64,000 nucleotides of DNA from Thermoflexibacter ruber (GTDB lineage Bacteria; Bacteroidota; Bacteroidia; Cytophagales; Thermoflexibacteraceae), in contig NZ_FONY01000017.1 of the NCBI RefSeq assembly GCF_900113045.1, positions 46,878 through 110,877 of the forward strand. The letters are read 5' to 3'. A model generated the notes under the pieces. The model was not told the DNA's origin, did not search any database, and worked only from the letters and a program-made list of their open reading frames with translations. Of the stretch, positions 48,488 through 56,596 are shown piece by piece (within the stretch, counting starts at the first letter, position 1; each line of letters begins with the position of its first letter). The position numbers were made by a program, and so were the translations under genes.

Positions 48488-49684
48488 ATGGACAAGAAAA
48501 CAGTTCAAGAAACATTAAAGACGACTTTCAACGAGAATTATAAAGACCAAGAATGGATTAATTTAGCCGACTTTGGTTTAAAGTTGAAAGCAAATGGACT
48601 AGACTATAAATCACTTGGATTTTTAAAATTGATTGACTTGATTAAAACCCATTCAGACATCATAGAACACCGATACGACAATTCACATAAACTTCCAATA
48701 GCACTTATACGACTTAGAAGTAAGCCATCAGAAACAGAAAAGAAAAAAATAATAAGAAGTTCACCTAAGAGTGCTTTGACAGATTGGGCATATTTAGGAA
48801 ACTACCAGACAACGATAAAAAAACTTAAAGAACTAGCACTCGAAGAAACTTGGCACTACAAAGATTTTAATCCAGAGTATCCTTATCCAATTTTGGTGAA
48901 TTATCTACATTATACGTATTACAAATTGTCTCAAGAGAAAAACAAAATTTTATTTTCAGACAATTTTGCGGCATTCAATACGGGTTTAGTAGATAAAAGA
49001 TATGAACCTATTTTTGCATTATTTATTAAGACAGAAGATTTTACTCAAAGTTGGAAGCTATTTGACTTCTGCATTGCAGGGGAAGGACCAGCGGGTAAGA
49101 ATCTAATTAGATATTTTGAAAAAAAGCCAAGCAGGGCGCATTATTTTGACAATATATCTGATATGCTTTATGATACAAGAGCATCAGAACCAGAAATGGA
49201 TATAAAGCACATTATTTTAGACAATGTTTCAAGGCTACCTAAGAGTTTCATTTATGAAAATAAACCAAGTGGCTTTGAAATTAAAAATCCCGAGATACTT
49301 TCATACCAAGAAAGAAATGAATACCTACTTAAGTTGTCAGAAGCAATTGAAGCTGATACCAAAACTTATAGGAATATGACAAACAGATTTAAAGATGCTT
49401 TACAACTTGCAATTAAGAGAGTAGAATGGAACTTTAAAACAGCAATTCCAATGTATTTTCCAACGCAAAACAAAATTACACTCCTATTACCATTGGCTTT
49501 GGTTGATGATGAAGTTGTGGACATTGCACTAGTTGTAGAAAAAACGAAATCAGGAAATTATTTGGGTCACACAATTTTACCACTTGCATGGGCATACAGT
49601 AACGCAAGACTTGTAGCACGACCAGACAGTGATTGGTTGGTAGCTAGTGAGATTGAAGTGCCTATTGAAACAGATGAAGATTAA
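48488..49684 (+). CDS. DUF3825 protein with N-terminal OST-HTH-like domain (cassette 1)
   Basis: 398 residues. Residues about 1-75 resemble an OST-HTH/LOTUS winged helix (LKANGLDYKSLGFLKLIDLI), a domain known to bind RNA. The rest matches DUF3825: DWAYLGNYQTTIKKLKELALEETWHY, then FNTGLVDKRYEPIFALF and the C-terminal LLLPLALVDDEV and AYSNARLVARPDSDWLVASEI. Function unknown; the combination suggests nucleic-acid regulation or defence. It is the only gene of its cassette. Confidence 0.8.
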   Translation: MDKKTVQETLKTTFNENYKDQEWINLADFGLKLKANGLDYKSLGFLKLIDLIKTHSDIIEHRYDNSHKLPIALIRLRSKPSETEKKKIIRSSPKSALTDWAYLGNYQTTIKKLKELALEETWHYKDFNPEYPYPILVNYLHYTYYKLSQEKNKILFSDNFAAFNTGLVDKRYEPIFALFIKTEDFTQSWKLFDFCIAGEGPAGKNLIRYFEKKPSRAHYFDNISDMLYDTRASEPEMDIKHIILDNVSRLPKSFIYENKPSGFEIKNPEILSYQERNEYLLKLSEAIEADTKTYRNMTNRFKDALQLAIKRVEWNFKTAIPMYFPTQNKITLLLPLALVDDEVVDIALVVEKTKSGNYLGHTILPLAWAYSNARLVARPDSDWLVASEIEVPIETDED

Positions 49685-49690
49685 AAAAAC

Positions 49691-49828
49691 GTGCCATAAC
49701 AGCACCTACCCAAAAGGCGGGGTTTCGTGTTCCAAAGACAGTTTTGTGGTTAATGGAACATTAGTTTTTCAAATCAAGTTTTGTGGTAAAAGTCCCGCCC
49801 TTCGGGTAGCTGCAAACCGTTGGTAGCC
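49691..49828 (+). repeat. attC-like site A (between cassettes 1 and 2)
   Basis: Starts with GTGCCATAAC, complementary to the start of cassette 1. Nested arms CTACCC and GGCGGG (left) pair with CCCGCC and GGGTAG (right). The core carries TGTTCC...GGAACA. It ends CCGTTGGTAGCC, where cassette 2 begins at 49819. Confidence 0.7.
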
Positions 49829-49869
49829 ATTGTAAGAAAAAAACAACGATAAAACAAGAAAAAATTTGT

Positions 49870-49877
49870 AACTTTGC
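49870..49877 (+). promoter_or_regulatory. -7 box inside cassette 2
   Basis: TAACTTTG matches TAnnTTTG and lies 30 bases before the methyltransferase ATG, so the cassette probably brings its own promoter. Confidence 0.45.
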
Positions 49878-49907
49878 AAGTAATGAAACTTTGTAAAGAA
49901 CTTCGGA

Positions 49908-50921
49908 ATGAACTACTTAGAGAGAATAAACGAATTACTAAAACCAGTATCAGACCTTGAATTTACGGTTTTAGACTTATTCGCAGGTTGTGGAGGCTTA
50001 TCATTAGGATTTGAAAGCGTAGGTTTTCAAACTGTTGGCTATGAAATGGACATAAAAGCAACTGAGACCTACAACAGAAATTTAAAAGGAAAATGTTTTG
50101 CCGAAAAATTAACCGAACAAACAACATACAAAGATTTTTTTGATGTAGTCATTGGGGGACCACCTTGCCAACCTTTTAGCGTAGGCGGACATCAAAAAGG
50201 GATAGATGATGAAAGAAATGGTTTTCCCTCATTTATAAATGCCATTAAACAAATAAAACCCAAAATTTGGCTTTTTGAGAATGTACGAGGAATGTTGTAT
50301 AGCAACAAATGGTATCTTGATGAAGTGATAGAAACCTTGCAAAACGAAGGCTATTTTATTGAATATAAATTACTTAATGCAGTAAATTACGGTGTTCCGC
50401 AAAACAGAGAACGAGTTTTTGTAATTGGACACAAAGGGAAATTTGATTTTCCAAAACCTGAAAACAAAAAAATAACAGTAGTTGAAGCAATCGGAGATTT
50501 GATTGAAACCATACAAGACGAAGGTAAAATTTTGACTGCATCAATGGACAGGTATGTAGCCAATTATGAAAAAGCCTCATCTTGTATCAACCCAAGAGAT
50601 TTACATTTGCACAAACCTGCACGTACTCTGACTTGCCGAAATATTGCAGCACCAACAGGCGATATGCAAAGAGTAAAACTCAAAGACGGAAGACGCAGAC
50701 GCATATCTATACGAGAGGCTGCACGTTTGCAAAGTTTTCCTGATTGGTTTGAATTTATCGGAACAGAAACACAACAGTATTACCAAATCGGAAATGCTGT
50801 TCCGCCTTTATTGGCTTGGCACATTGCAAATAGCATTAAAAATTATTTGTTCAATGATTTTGAGCCACAAGAATTTGTAAAAAAACAATCACAACCATAT
50901 CAAATCAGCCTGTTTCAATGA
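49908..50921 (+). CDS. DNA (cytosine-5) methyltransferase (cassette 2)
   Basis: 337 residues. Motif I LDLFAGCGGLSLGFE, catalytic motif IV GGPPCQPFS (Cys about 87), motif VI FENVRGM, motif VIII QNRERVFVIG, and motif X with QIGNAVPP at the C-terminus: a complete m5C methyltransferase with a short target-recognition region between VIII and IX. The last four bases (ATGA) overlap the start of the endonuclease gene, so the pair forms a type II restriction-modification operon. Confidence 0.96.
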   Translation: MNYLERINELLKPVSDLEFTVLDLFAGCGGLSLGFESVGFQTVGYEMDIKATETYNRNLKGKCFAEKLTEQTTYKDFFDVVIGGPPCQPFSVGGHQKGIDDERNGFPSFINAIKQIKPKIWLFENVRGMLYSNKWYLDEVIETLQNEGYFIEYKLLNAVNYGVPQNRERVFVIGHKGKFDFPKPENKKITVVEAIGDLIETIQDEGKILTASMDRYVANYEKASSCINPRDLHLHKPARTLTCRNIAAPTGDMQRVKLKDGRRRRISIREAARLQSFPDWFEFIGTETQQYYQIGNAVPPLLAWHIANSIKNYLFNDFEPQEFVKKQSQPYQISLFQ

Positions 50922-51907
50922 AATACTTGACCAAAACAAAAAAATCAAAAAACGTTGCTAAGATTATTGATGAGGCAATTGATATTTTAGTTTCAGTAGG
51001 TATTCCCAAAGACGACAAGACAGAAAGAAGTCTTGAACGTATGGCTATGGCGTTTTTGGCAGTGGCAGGTATTACCAAAAAATGGACAGAGGCAGTAGAT
51101 AATCGTTTCTTGAAAACAAGGGATATTATTACGTTCAACAACACTCATTTTGAAGAAAATATTTCAAGTGGTTCGTATGACGATATTCGCCGAAAAGATT
51201 TGAAACTGTTGGTTTTGGCAGGTTTGGTTTTGAACAGTTCAGACAAACCTAATGCAGCCACCAACGACCCAACAAGAGGCTATAATTTGGAAACAAGTTT
51301 TATGCGTTTGGTGAAAACCTACGGAACAGATAAATGGAATGAAACTTTGCAAAAATACTTGGAAGGTAAAACGTCTTTGAAAGAACAATTAGCTCGAAAA
51401 CGTAACATTGAAAAAGTACCTATTGTATTGCCAAACGGAACAGAATTAGAACTTTCAGCAGGACAACACAACCTTTTACAAAAACTTATCATTGAGGAGT
51501 TTTTGCCCCGCTTTGGTAAAGGTAGTCAAGTGCTTTATGTGGGCGACACCGCCAACAAAATGCTACACATTGACAAAAAGAAATTAGAGAAAATCAATTT
51601 CTTTGAACTTTCACACGATGAACTACCCGACATTATAGCCTACCACGCAAAGAAAAATTGGTTATATTTGATTGAGGCAGTACACAGTAGCGGTTCAATT
51701 AGCGAAACAAGACTTTTGGAACTCAAAAAATTGACAGAAAAATGCACCGCAGAACTTATTTATGTTACTGCATTTCTCAATCGGGCAGAATTTCGCAAAT
51801 GGGCGAGTGAAATTGCTTGGGAAACAGAAGTTTGGATAGCAGACAACCCCGACCATTTGATACATTTCAACGGCGACAAATTTTTGGGACCGTACAAGGA
51901 CGAATGA
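50918..51907 (+). CDS. BsuBI/PstI-family type II restriction endonuclease (cassette 2)
   Basis: 329 residues. An N-terminal helical domain is followed by the BsuBI/PstI catalytic half: LYVGDTANKML, then ELSHDELPDIIAYHAKKNWLYLIEAVHSSG (Asp and Glu of the PD-ExK-like core) and VTAFLNRAEF ... WETEVWIADNPDHLIHFNG. Known members cut CTGCAG and are paired with N6-adenine methylases; here the partner is a cytosine-5 methylase, so the recognition site may differ. ATGA overlap with the methylase gene. Confidence 0.92.
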   Translation: MKYLTKTKKSKNVAKIIDEAIDILVSVGIPKDDKTERSLERMAMAFLAVAGITKKWTEAVDNRFLKTRDIITFNNTHFEENISSGSYDDIRRKDLKLLVLAGLVLNSSDKPNAATNDPTRGYNLETSFMRLVKTYGTDKWNETLQKYLEGKTSLKEQLARKRNIEKVPIVLPNGTELELSAGQHNLLQKLIIEEFLPRFGKGSQVLYVGDTANKMLHIDKKKLEKINFFELSHDELPDIIAYHAKKNWLYLIEAVHSSGSISETRLLELKKLTEKCTAELIYVTAFLNRAEFRKWASEIAWETEVWIADNPDHLIHFNGDKFLGPYKDE

Positions 51908-51914
51908 AAACAAC

Positions 51915-52052
51915 GGCTACCAACATTATGTTTGCGAAAAGGCGGGTTAATGTGCGTAATTTAGGCTTTTGTACTTTCTATAAACTTTGTGCGTAGGGCA
52001 AGGAAAGTGCTACTAAACCCCGCCCTTCGCAAACATTTTTCCGTTAGCGGCA
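51915..52052 (+). repeat. attC-like site B (between cassettes 2 and 3)
   Basis: R''-like GGCTACCAAC at 51915-51924 is complementary to the start of cassette 2. Arms ATGTTTGCGAA (51928-51938) and GGCGGG (51941-51946) pair perfectly with CCCGCC (52019-52024) and TTCGCAAACAT (52026-52036). R'-like GTTAGCGGCA begins cassette 3 at 52043. Nearly the same sequence recurs as site D. Confidence 0.75.
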
Positions 52053-52165
52053 AGCTTAAAAAAAGTGCATCACCCTAAATTAAAAAATTTTGACTCTGCT
52101 GTGATTTTTTGACCAGTACTGCGAATAATTGGGAAAATCAAGTTTCACTTTTAATTATTAGCAAA

Positions 52166-53221
52166 ATGGGTGTTTCAAAAATTATTGCAGTATTGACACT
52201 TTTCTTGTGTGTTACCACAGTCTCAGGACAGAGCATCTTGCAAGACTATTTCAAAGGGAATAAAGATAGTTTGATAGCGGAGGCAACCAAACTTATCAAT
52301 ATGCCCGACCCTTTTTTTAAAGCTTCGCAGCCAACGAACATTGACCCAGAAGTTATCAAAGAAATGGGGTTTGAACAGGCTTACAAAGTCAATGACTACT
52401 ACTTCACTGTAAGGGACAAAAGAAAAATATTTGCTTATCAGTTTCCTAAAAAAACCAAAAACACAATTATTCTCGTTCACGGTGTGGCAAGCACCGCATA
52501 CTTGTACAACAAGACAGCAGGATTGTTGCAAGAGGCAACACAAGCTGAAGTGTTTGCCATAGACTTAAGAGGTCACGGAAAGTCAGAAGGTAAAGCCGGT
52601 GACGTTGATTATATCAATCAGTACGCAGATGATTTGGCAGATATTATCAACATTGTTCGTAAGCAAAAGCCAAAGGGAAAGATTATAATTGCTGGACATT
52701 CTATGGGGGGTGGCATTACCTTGAATTATGCGATGATGAATAATAAAGTAAAAGTTGATGGTTATATTCTGTTTGCACCTCTTTTAGGGCATAATTCCCC
52801 TGCCATTCCAACACCCACAGGAAAGGTTTATCAAGAAGAGCCATTCATGAAACTGCACATCATGCGGATTATTGGCTTGAAAATGTTAAATGATATAAGT
52901 AATCATTCACAAGACAGTTTGCCTGTTATGTTCTTAAATTTACCTGAGTCGGATCCTCTTAGATCTTACTCTTATCGTGCTAACCAAAGTATGGCACCAG
53001 ACGATTATAAAAGAGGGTTGCAATCAGTCAATGTGCCTGCTTTGGTTTTGGTAGGTAATAAAGATGAGGCTTTCTATGCACCTGCAATAGAAAAGGCAGT
53101 TCTGGAAAATAGCAAAGCTGATGTTATTGTCATTGAAGGTGCATCGCACAACGGAATTAGACATCATCCGAAATCATATCAAGCCATTAATCACTGGGTA
53201 AATAAAAATAGCTTAAGATAG
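52166..53221 (+). CDS. Secreted alpha/beta hydrolase (cassette 3)
   Basis: About 351 residues from ATG 52166, which starts a signal peptide (IIAVLTLFLCVTTVSGQ); the frame is open to a TTG at 52109. Hydrolase features: oxyanion HG in VHGVAST, DLRGHGKSEGK, nucleophile Ser in AGHSMGGG (about 178), acid Asp in VLVGNKDEAF and His in EGASHNGIRHHP. The pattern resembles monoacylglycerol-lipase/lysophospholipase proteins. Periplasmic or outer-membrane exposed; substrate unknown. Confidence 0.88.
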   Translation: MGVSKIIAVLTLFLCVTTVSGQSILQDYFKGNKDSLIAEATKLINMPDPFFKASQPTNIDPEVIKEMGFEQAYKVNDYYFTVRDKRKIFAYQFPKKTKNTIILVHGVASTAYLYNKTAGLLQEATQAEVFAIDLRGHGKSEGKAGDVDYINQYADDLADIINIVRKQKPKGKIIIAGHSMGGGITLNYAMMNNKVKVDGYILFAPLLGHNSPAIPTPTGKVYQEEPFMKLHIMRIIGLKMLNDISNHSQDSLPVMFLNLPESDPLRSYSYRANQSMAPDDYKRGLQSVNVPALVLVGNKDEAFYAPAIEKAVLENSKADVIVIEGASHNGIRHHPKSYQAINHWVNKNSLR

Positions 53222-53276
53222 AAAACACTTTAACATTTAGAAATAAGCAAACTTGAAATCTTAAAATTTTAAACAA

Positions 53277-54023
53277 ATGAAAAAAGAATTATTTTTTTGG
53301 AGAGCATTTGGCATTGCAACCGCAATAGGTGTAATATTTACTATTACTGCCGCTTTTAATGACAAACAAAAAACAAAATTTTCTGAAATTGATGTAGAAC
53401 GCATCAATATTGTTGAAAAAGATGGAACTGTTAAATTGGTTATTACGAATGTGGACAGATTTCCGTCTGGTAAACAAAAAATCAATGGATTACCTGTAAA
53501 CGAAACTCGTAAGAAAAGAGCCGGTATGTTATTCTTTAACGAAGAAGGCAAGGAATGTGGGGGCTTTATTTATGACGGTAAAAAAACAAAAGGTGGTCAT
53601 ACATCGGGTTTATCACTTACTTATGATCAATACAATGGCGACCAAGTAATGCAGTTATTACTTGAAGATGAACGTGAAGGCGAAAACCGCTGGATAAACA
53701 ATGGCTTGATTTTTATTGACCAACCTAAAAATCAAGACCAACAAACTATGGCAGCTATAAATAAAGAATTAGAAGAGCTAAGACAAAAAGACCCAAAAGC
53801 CGCAGATTTAAAATACAAAGAATATGAAGAAAAAGGCTTGGTTGGTACTAGCCCTCGTATGTTATTAGGAAAAAGCAGAAATGGGAAAAATGGACTCTAT
53901 TTATTGGATAATAAAGGAATGCCTAAAGCAGTATTTTTAATTGATAAAAACAACAATGCAAAATTGGAATTTTATGATGAACAAGGAAATGTTGTTACCT
54001 CTTTTCCAGAAGCAAAAAAATAG
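53277..54023 (+). CDS. Hypothetical membrane-anchored protein (cassette 3)
   Basis: 248 residues. One N-terminal membrane helix (FGIATAIGVIFTITAAF) and an exported domain with repeated beta-strand units (VEKDGTVKLVITNVD, GMLFFNEEGKECGGFIYDG, GLYLLDNKGMPKAVFLID, KLEFYDEQGNVV). No named family was recognised. It lies between the hydrolase and the sigma factor gene, all in one direction with 30-60 bp gaps. Confidence 0.7.
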   Translation: MKKELFFWRAFGIATAIGVIFTITAAFNDKQKTKFSEIDVERINIVEKDGTVKLVITNVDRFPSGKQKINGLPVNETRKKRAGMLFFNEEGKECGGFIYDGKKTKGGHTSGLSLTYDQYNGDQVMQLLLEDEREGENRWINNGLIFIDQPKNQDQQTMAAINKELEELRQKDPKAADLKYKEYEEKGLVGTSPRMLLGKSRNGKNGLYLLDNKGMPKAVFLIDKNNNAKLEFYDEQGNVVTSFPEAKK

Positions 54024-54056
54024 TCTTCTTCCTTATATTGATGAACTAATTTAACA

Positions 54057-54554
54057 ATGCAGCAATCCGATTTATCACAACAGTTTCTCCAAATTATAGA
54101 AACACATAAAGGTATCTTATATAAAGTAGCTAAAACATACTGTCAGAATGATGTTGACAGGCAAGACCTTTTACAGGAAATAATGTTACAAATATGGAAA
54201 TCTTTGCCAAACTACAATACCCAATTTGCCATTACTACCTGGTTGTATCGTATTGCTTTAAACGTTGCTATTTCATTCTACAGAAAAAGTAATAAAGAGC
54301 ATAACAAAAATACTTTTTTACTTAATGAAAATCACGCTGCAATACCCGACATGTATGATATTAATCAAGAGGAACGACTCCAGATTTTGGATAAGTTTAT
54401 TGCCGAACTTAATAATCTTGACAAGGCTCTGATTCTATTATACTTAGAAGACAAATCTCATGCAGAGATTGCCTCCATTATGGGTATTTCAGTAAGTAAT
54501 GTAGGAACAAAAATTGGCCGTATTAAAGAGAAATTGAAAAACAGATTTACTTAA
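54057..54554 (+). CDS. ECF-type RNA polymerase sigma factor (cassette 3)
   Basis: 165 residues. Sigma-70 region 2 (LYKVAKTYCQNDVDRQDLLQEIMLQIWKSLP, with TWLYRIALNVAISFYRK as 2.4) and region 4 helix-turn-helix (ALILLYLEDKSHAEIASIMGISVSNVGTKIGRIKEKLK) are complete. The next gene encodes a four-helix membrane protein that is a plausible anti-sigma factor (17-bp gap). A sigma factor as cassette cargo is unusual. Confidence 0.93.
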   Translation: MQQSDLSQQFLQIIETHKGILYKVAKTYCQNDVDRQDLLQEIMLQIWKSLPNYNTQFAITTWLYRIALNVAISFYRKSNKEHNKNTFLLNENHAAIPDMYDINQEERLQILDKFIAELNNLDKALILLYLEDKSHAEIASIMGISVSNVGTKIGRIKEKLKNRFT

Positions 54555-54571
54555 TTAAAAGATATGAACTC

Positions 54572-55231
54572 ATGAACGAAAACGAATTAAAGAATTTATG
54601 GAAGTCTGCCAATGCCAAAATAACTGAGAGTTTGGTGTTAAATAGACAGCATATTGAGGAAATTACCAAGATTAAGGCTCAAAGTCTGATTTCCTCAATA
54701 AAACCGATTAAAGTTTTTACCATATTGGTAGGTATTACATGGGTTATTAGTTTAGGCGGCTATTTGGCAAATCTTTGGATTAATCAATACACTACCACAA
54801 ATAAGTTTTTTTTATTTGCAGCCACTGCACAAGTTTTTCTTACCGCTCTGACTATTGGATTTTATGTGTATCAACTCATTTTATTAAACAATATTGACTT
54901 TAGTAATACGGTAGTTGAAATACAGGAAAAAATTATAGCCTTAAAAACTTCTACTATCCATGTTGCAAGGCTTTGTTTTCTTCAACTTCCACTTTGGACA
55001 ATCTTTTACTGGAATGATACAATGTTTAAACCTGAATATTGGGCTTGGTGGTTACTCCAAGGTATTTTTACTATTGGTTTTACTGTATTATCCATATGGT
55101 TGTTTTTTAATTTGAAATATGAAAACCGAAAAGCAAAATGGTTTCTATGGCTTTTTTGTGGTAAAGAGTGGCAACCTTTGGTACAAGCTATGGAAATGCT
55201 GGAGAACATCAATGAATTTACAAAAGAGTAG
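54572..55231 (+). CDS. Four-helix membrane protein, possible anti-sigma factor (cassette 3)
   Basis: 219 residues. A cytosolic N-terminus (MNENELKNLWKSANAKITESL), then membrane helices near residues 47-67, 78-100, 125-145 and 155-178, and a basic C-terminus. In Bacteroidota the LKNLWK-type membrane proteins often follow ECF sigma genes, which suggests anti-sigma function; no zinc-binding anti-sigma motif is seen. Start ATG 54572; an upstream ATG at 54564 runs into a stop. Confidence 0.7.
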   Translation: MNENELKNLWKSANAKITESLVLNRQHIEEITKIKAQSLISSIKPIKVFTILVGITWVISLGGYLANLWINQYTTTNKFFLFAATAQVFLTALTIGFYVYQLILLNNIDFSNTVVEIQEKIIALKTSTIHVARLCFLQLPLWTIFYWNDTMFKPEYWAWWLLQGIFTIGFTVLSIWLFFNLKYENRKAKWFLWLFCGKEWQPLVQAMEMLENINEFTKE

Positions 55232-55247
55232 CAATTGAATAATAGAA

Positions 55248-55826
55248 ATGAAAAAAATAACACTAATTAACGGTCATCCCAATGCCAACAGCTTTAATTT
55301 TGGGCTTTTTGAAGCATATAAAAAAGGGGCTCTATATGCGGATGCTCAAATTAAAGAAATTATTATTAATGATTTGTCTTTTAATCCAAACTTACAATTT
55401 GGATATCAAAAAAGAACAGCACTTGAACCCGACCTTTTAGAAGCATGGGAAAAAATTAAATGGGCAGACCACTTAGTTTGGTTTCACCCTGTTTGGTGGG
55501 GCGGACTACCTGCCATTACAAAAGGATTCATTGACAGACTTTTTTTACCAGGTTTTGCTTTTCGGTACAAGGAAAATTCTATGTGGTGGGATAAATTATT
55601 AAAAGGTAAAACTGCTCATATCATAACCACCCTTGATCAACCAAGCTGGTATTATTGGTTATTTTACGGACGACCAAGTGTAAACCAGTTAAAGAAATCA
55701 ACGTTAGAATTTTGTGGAGTTAATCCTGTGAAAGTTACTTATGTTGGAATAATCAAAAATGCTGATGAACAGCAGCGAACTAAGTGGCTAAATGAGGTTG
55801 AAAAATTAGGTAGAAGAATAAGATAG
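55248..55826 (+). CDS. NAD(P)H-dependent oxidoreductase, flavodoxin-like (cassette 3)
   Basis: 192 residues. LINGHPNANSFNFGL binds the FMN/FAD phosphate, and WADHLVWFHPVWWGGLPAITKGFIDRLF is the signature of the NQO1/KefF/YheR family; GFAFRYKEN follows. These enzymes reduce quinones or act as ancillary subunits of Kef channels. It starts 16 bases after the membrane protein gene. Confidence 0.92.
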   Translation: MKKITLINGHPNANSFNFGLFEAYKKGALYADAQIKEIIINDLSFNPNLQFGYQKRTALEPDLLEAWEKIKWADHLVWFHPVWWGGLPAITKGFIDRLFLPGFAFRYKENSMWWDKLLKGKTAHIITTLDQPSWYYWLFYGRPSVNQLKKSTLEFCGVNPVKVTYVGIIKNADEQQRTKWLNEVEKLGRRIR

Positions 55827-55949
55827 AACAGAAGAAAGAATAAAAAACTATTTATCACTAATTTTCAAACTTTAAGCATTAAACCTATTTTAATTAGAGG
55901 TTGTAACACCCAACTTCTTGCACTAAATGCATAAAATATTAGGGAATAA

Positions 55950-56297
55950 ATGAAAATTATTATAACAATACTTGGACTACTGAATGGAAGCTATATGTTG
56001 CTCGACGGGTTGTTCGTTTTATTTAAAGGAAAATACATCGGCCCTGAAAAGCCCGGTCCGTGGGCAATCCTTTTTTACAAACTTAATATTAACGTTTTTA
56101 AACTTGCCCCTCTCTTTATCATTTATGGCTTACTTTGGTTACTTTGGCTATTTGCCTTATGGACAAACCAAAGCTGGGCTTATTTATTCGGACTGTTAAT
56201 TTCAATTTTAACAATTTGGTATATTCCTATTGGGACATTATTTTCTTTAATTATACTTTTTGTTCTTTTATTGACAAAAGACAAATTAGGTTTTTAA
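55950..56297 (+). CDS. Small hypothetical membrane protein (cassette 3)
   Basis: 115 residues with four hydrophobic segments (IIITILGLLNGSYMLLDGLFVL, PLFIIYGLLWLLWLFAL, YLFGLLISILTIW, LFSLIILFVLLL). KGKYIGPEKPGPWA lies between the first two. No family recognised. Last gene of cassette 3, separated from the preceding gene by 123 bp. Confidence 0.7.
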   Translation: MKIIITILGLLNGSYMLLDGLFVLFKGKYIGPEKPGPWAILFYKLNINVFKLAPLFIIYGLLWLLWLFALWTNQSWAYLFGLLISILTIWYIPIGTLFSLIILFVLLLTKDKLGF

Positions 56298-56331
56298 TTT
56301 TTTATTTTCATACTTTAAGAAATTAAAAGCC

Positions 56332-56532
56332 TGCCGCTAACATCGTATTTGCAAAAGCAGGGCTGGACATTGTAACATCAGCTATGTGCAGGCATTAGCA
56401 GCGGTTCGGGCTCGACGTTCAATGTTCAGCTTTAGTTCATAACTTCATCAACATATTTTCAATTGGGCATTTGTTCCGGGCTGGACAATCAATAAATTCC
56501 CTGCCTTCGCAAATACTTGAACGTTGCCTGAT
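56332..56532 (+). repeat. attC-like site C (between cassettes 3 and 4)
   Basis: R''-like TGCCGCTAAC at 56332-56341 is complementary to the start of cassette 3. Arms GTATTTGC (56345-56352) and GCAGGG (56357-56362) pair perfectly with CCCTGC (56499-56504) and GCAAATAC (56509-56516). The 136-base core holds the repeat GGGCTGGACA twice. Cassette 4 begins with GTTGCCTGAT at 56523. Longer than the other sites. Confidence 0.7.
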
Positions 56533-56556
56533 ATTTTAAGAAAGAATAACAACCAC

Positions 56557-56582
56557 AAAGCCTGCAATTTGTAGGCTTTTTT
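56557..56582 (+). terminator. Terminator at the front of cassette 4
   Basis: Stem AAAGCCT/AGGCTTT (56557-56563 with 56573-56579) followed by a T run to 56582, placed before the cassette's own promoter. It would stop transcripts coming from cassette 3. Confidence 0.65.
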
Positions 56583-56584
56583 AC

Positions 56585-56592
56585 TAACTTTG
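56585..56592 (+). promoter_or_regulatory. -7 box of cassette 4
   Basis: TAACTTTG matches TAnnTTTG and lies four bases before the ATG at 56597, so the transcript would start at or next to the start codon (leaderless). Confidence 0.45.
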
Positions 56593-56596
56593 CACT

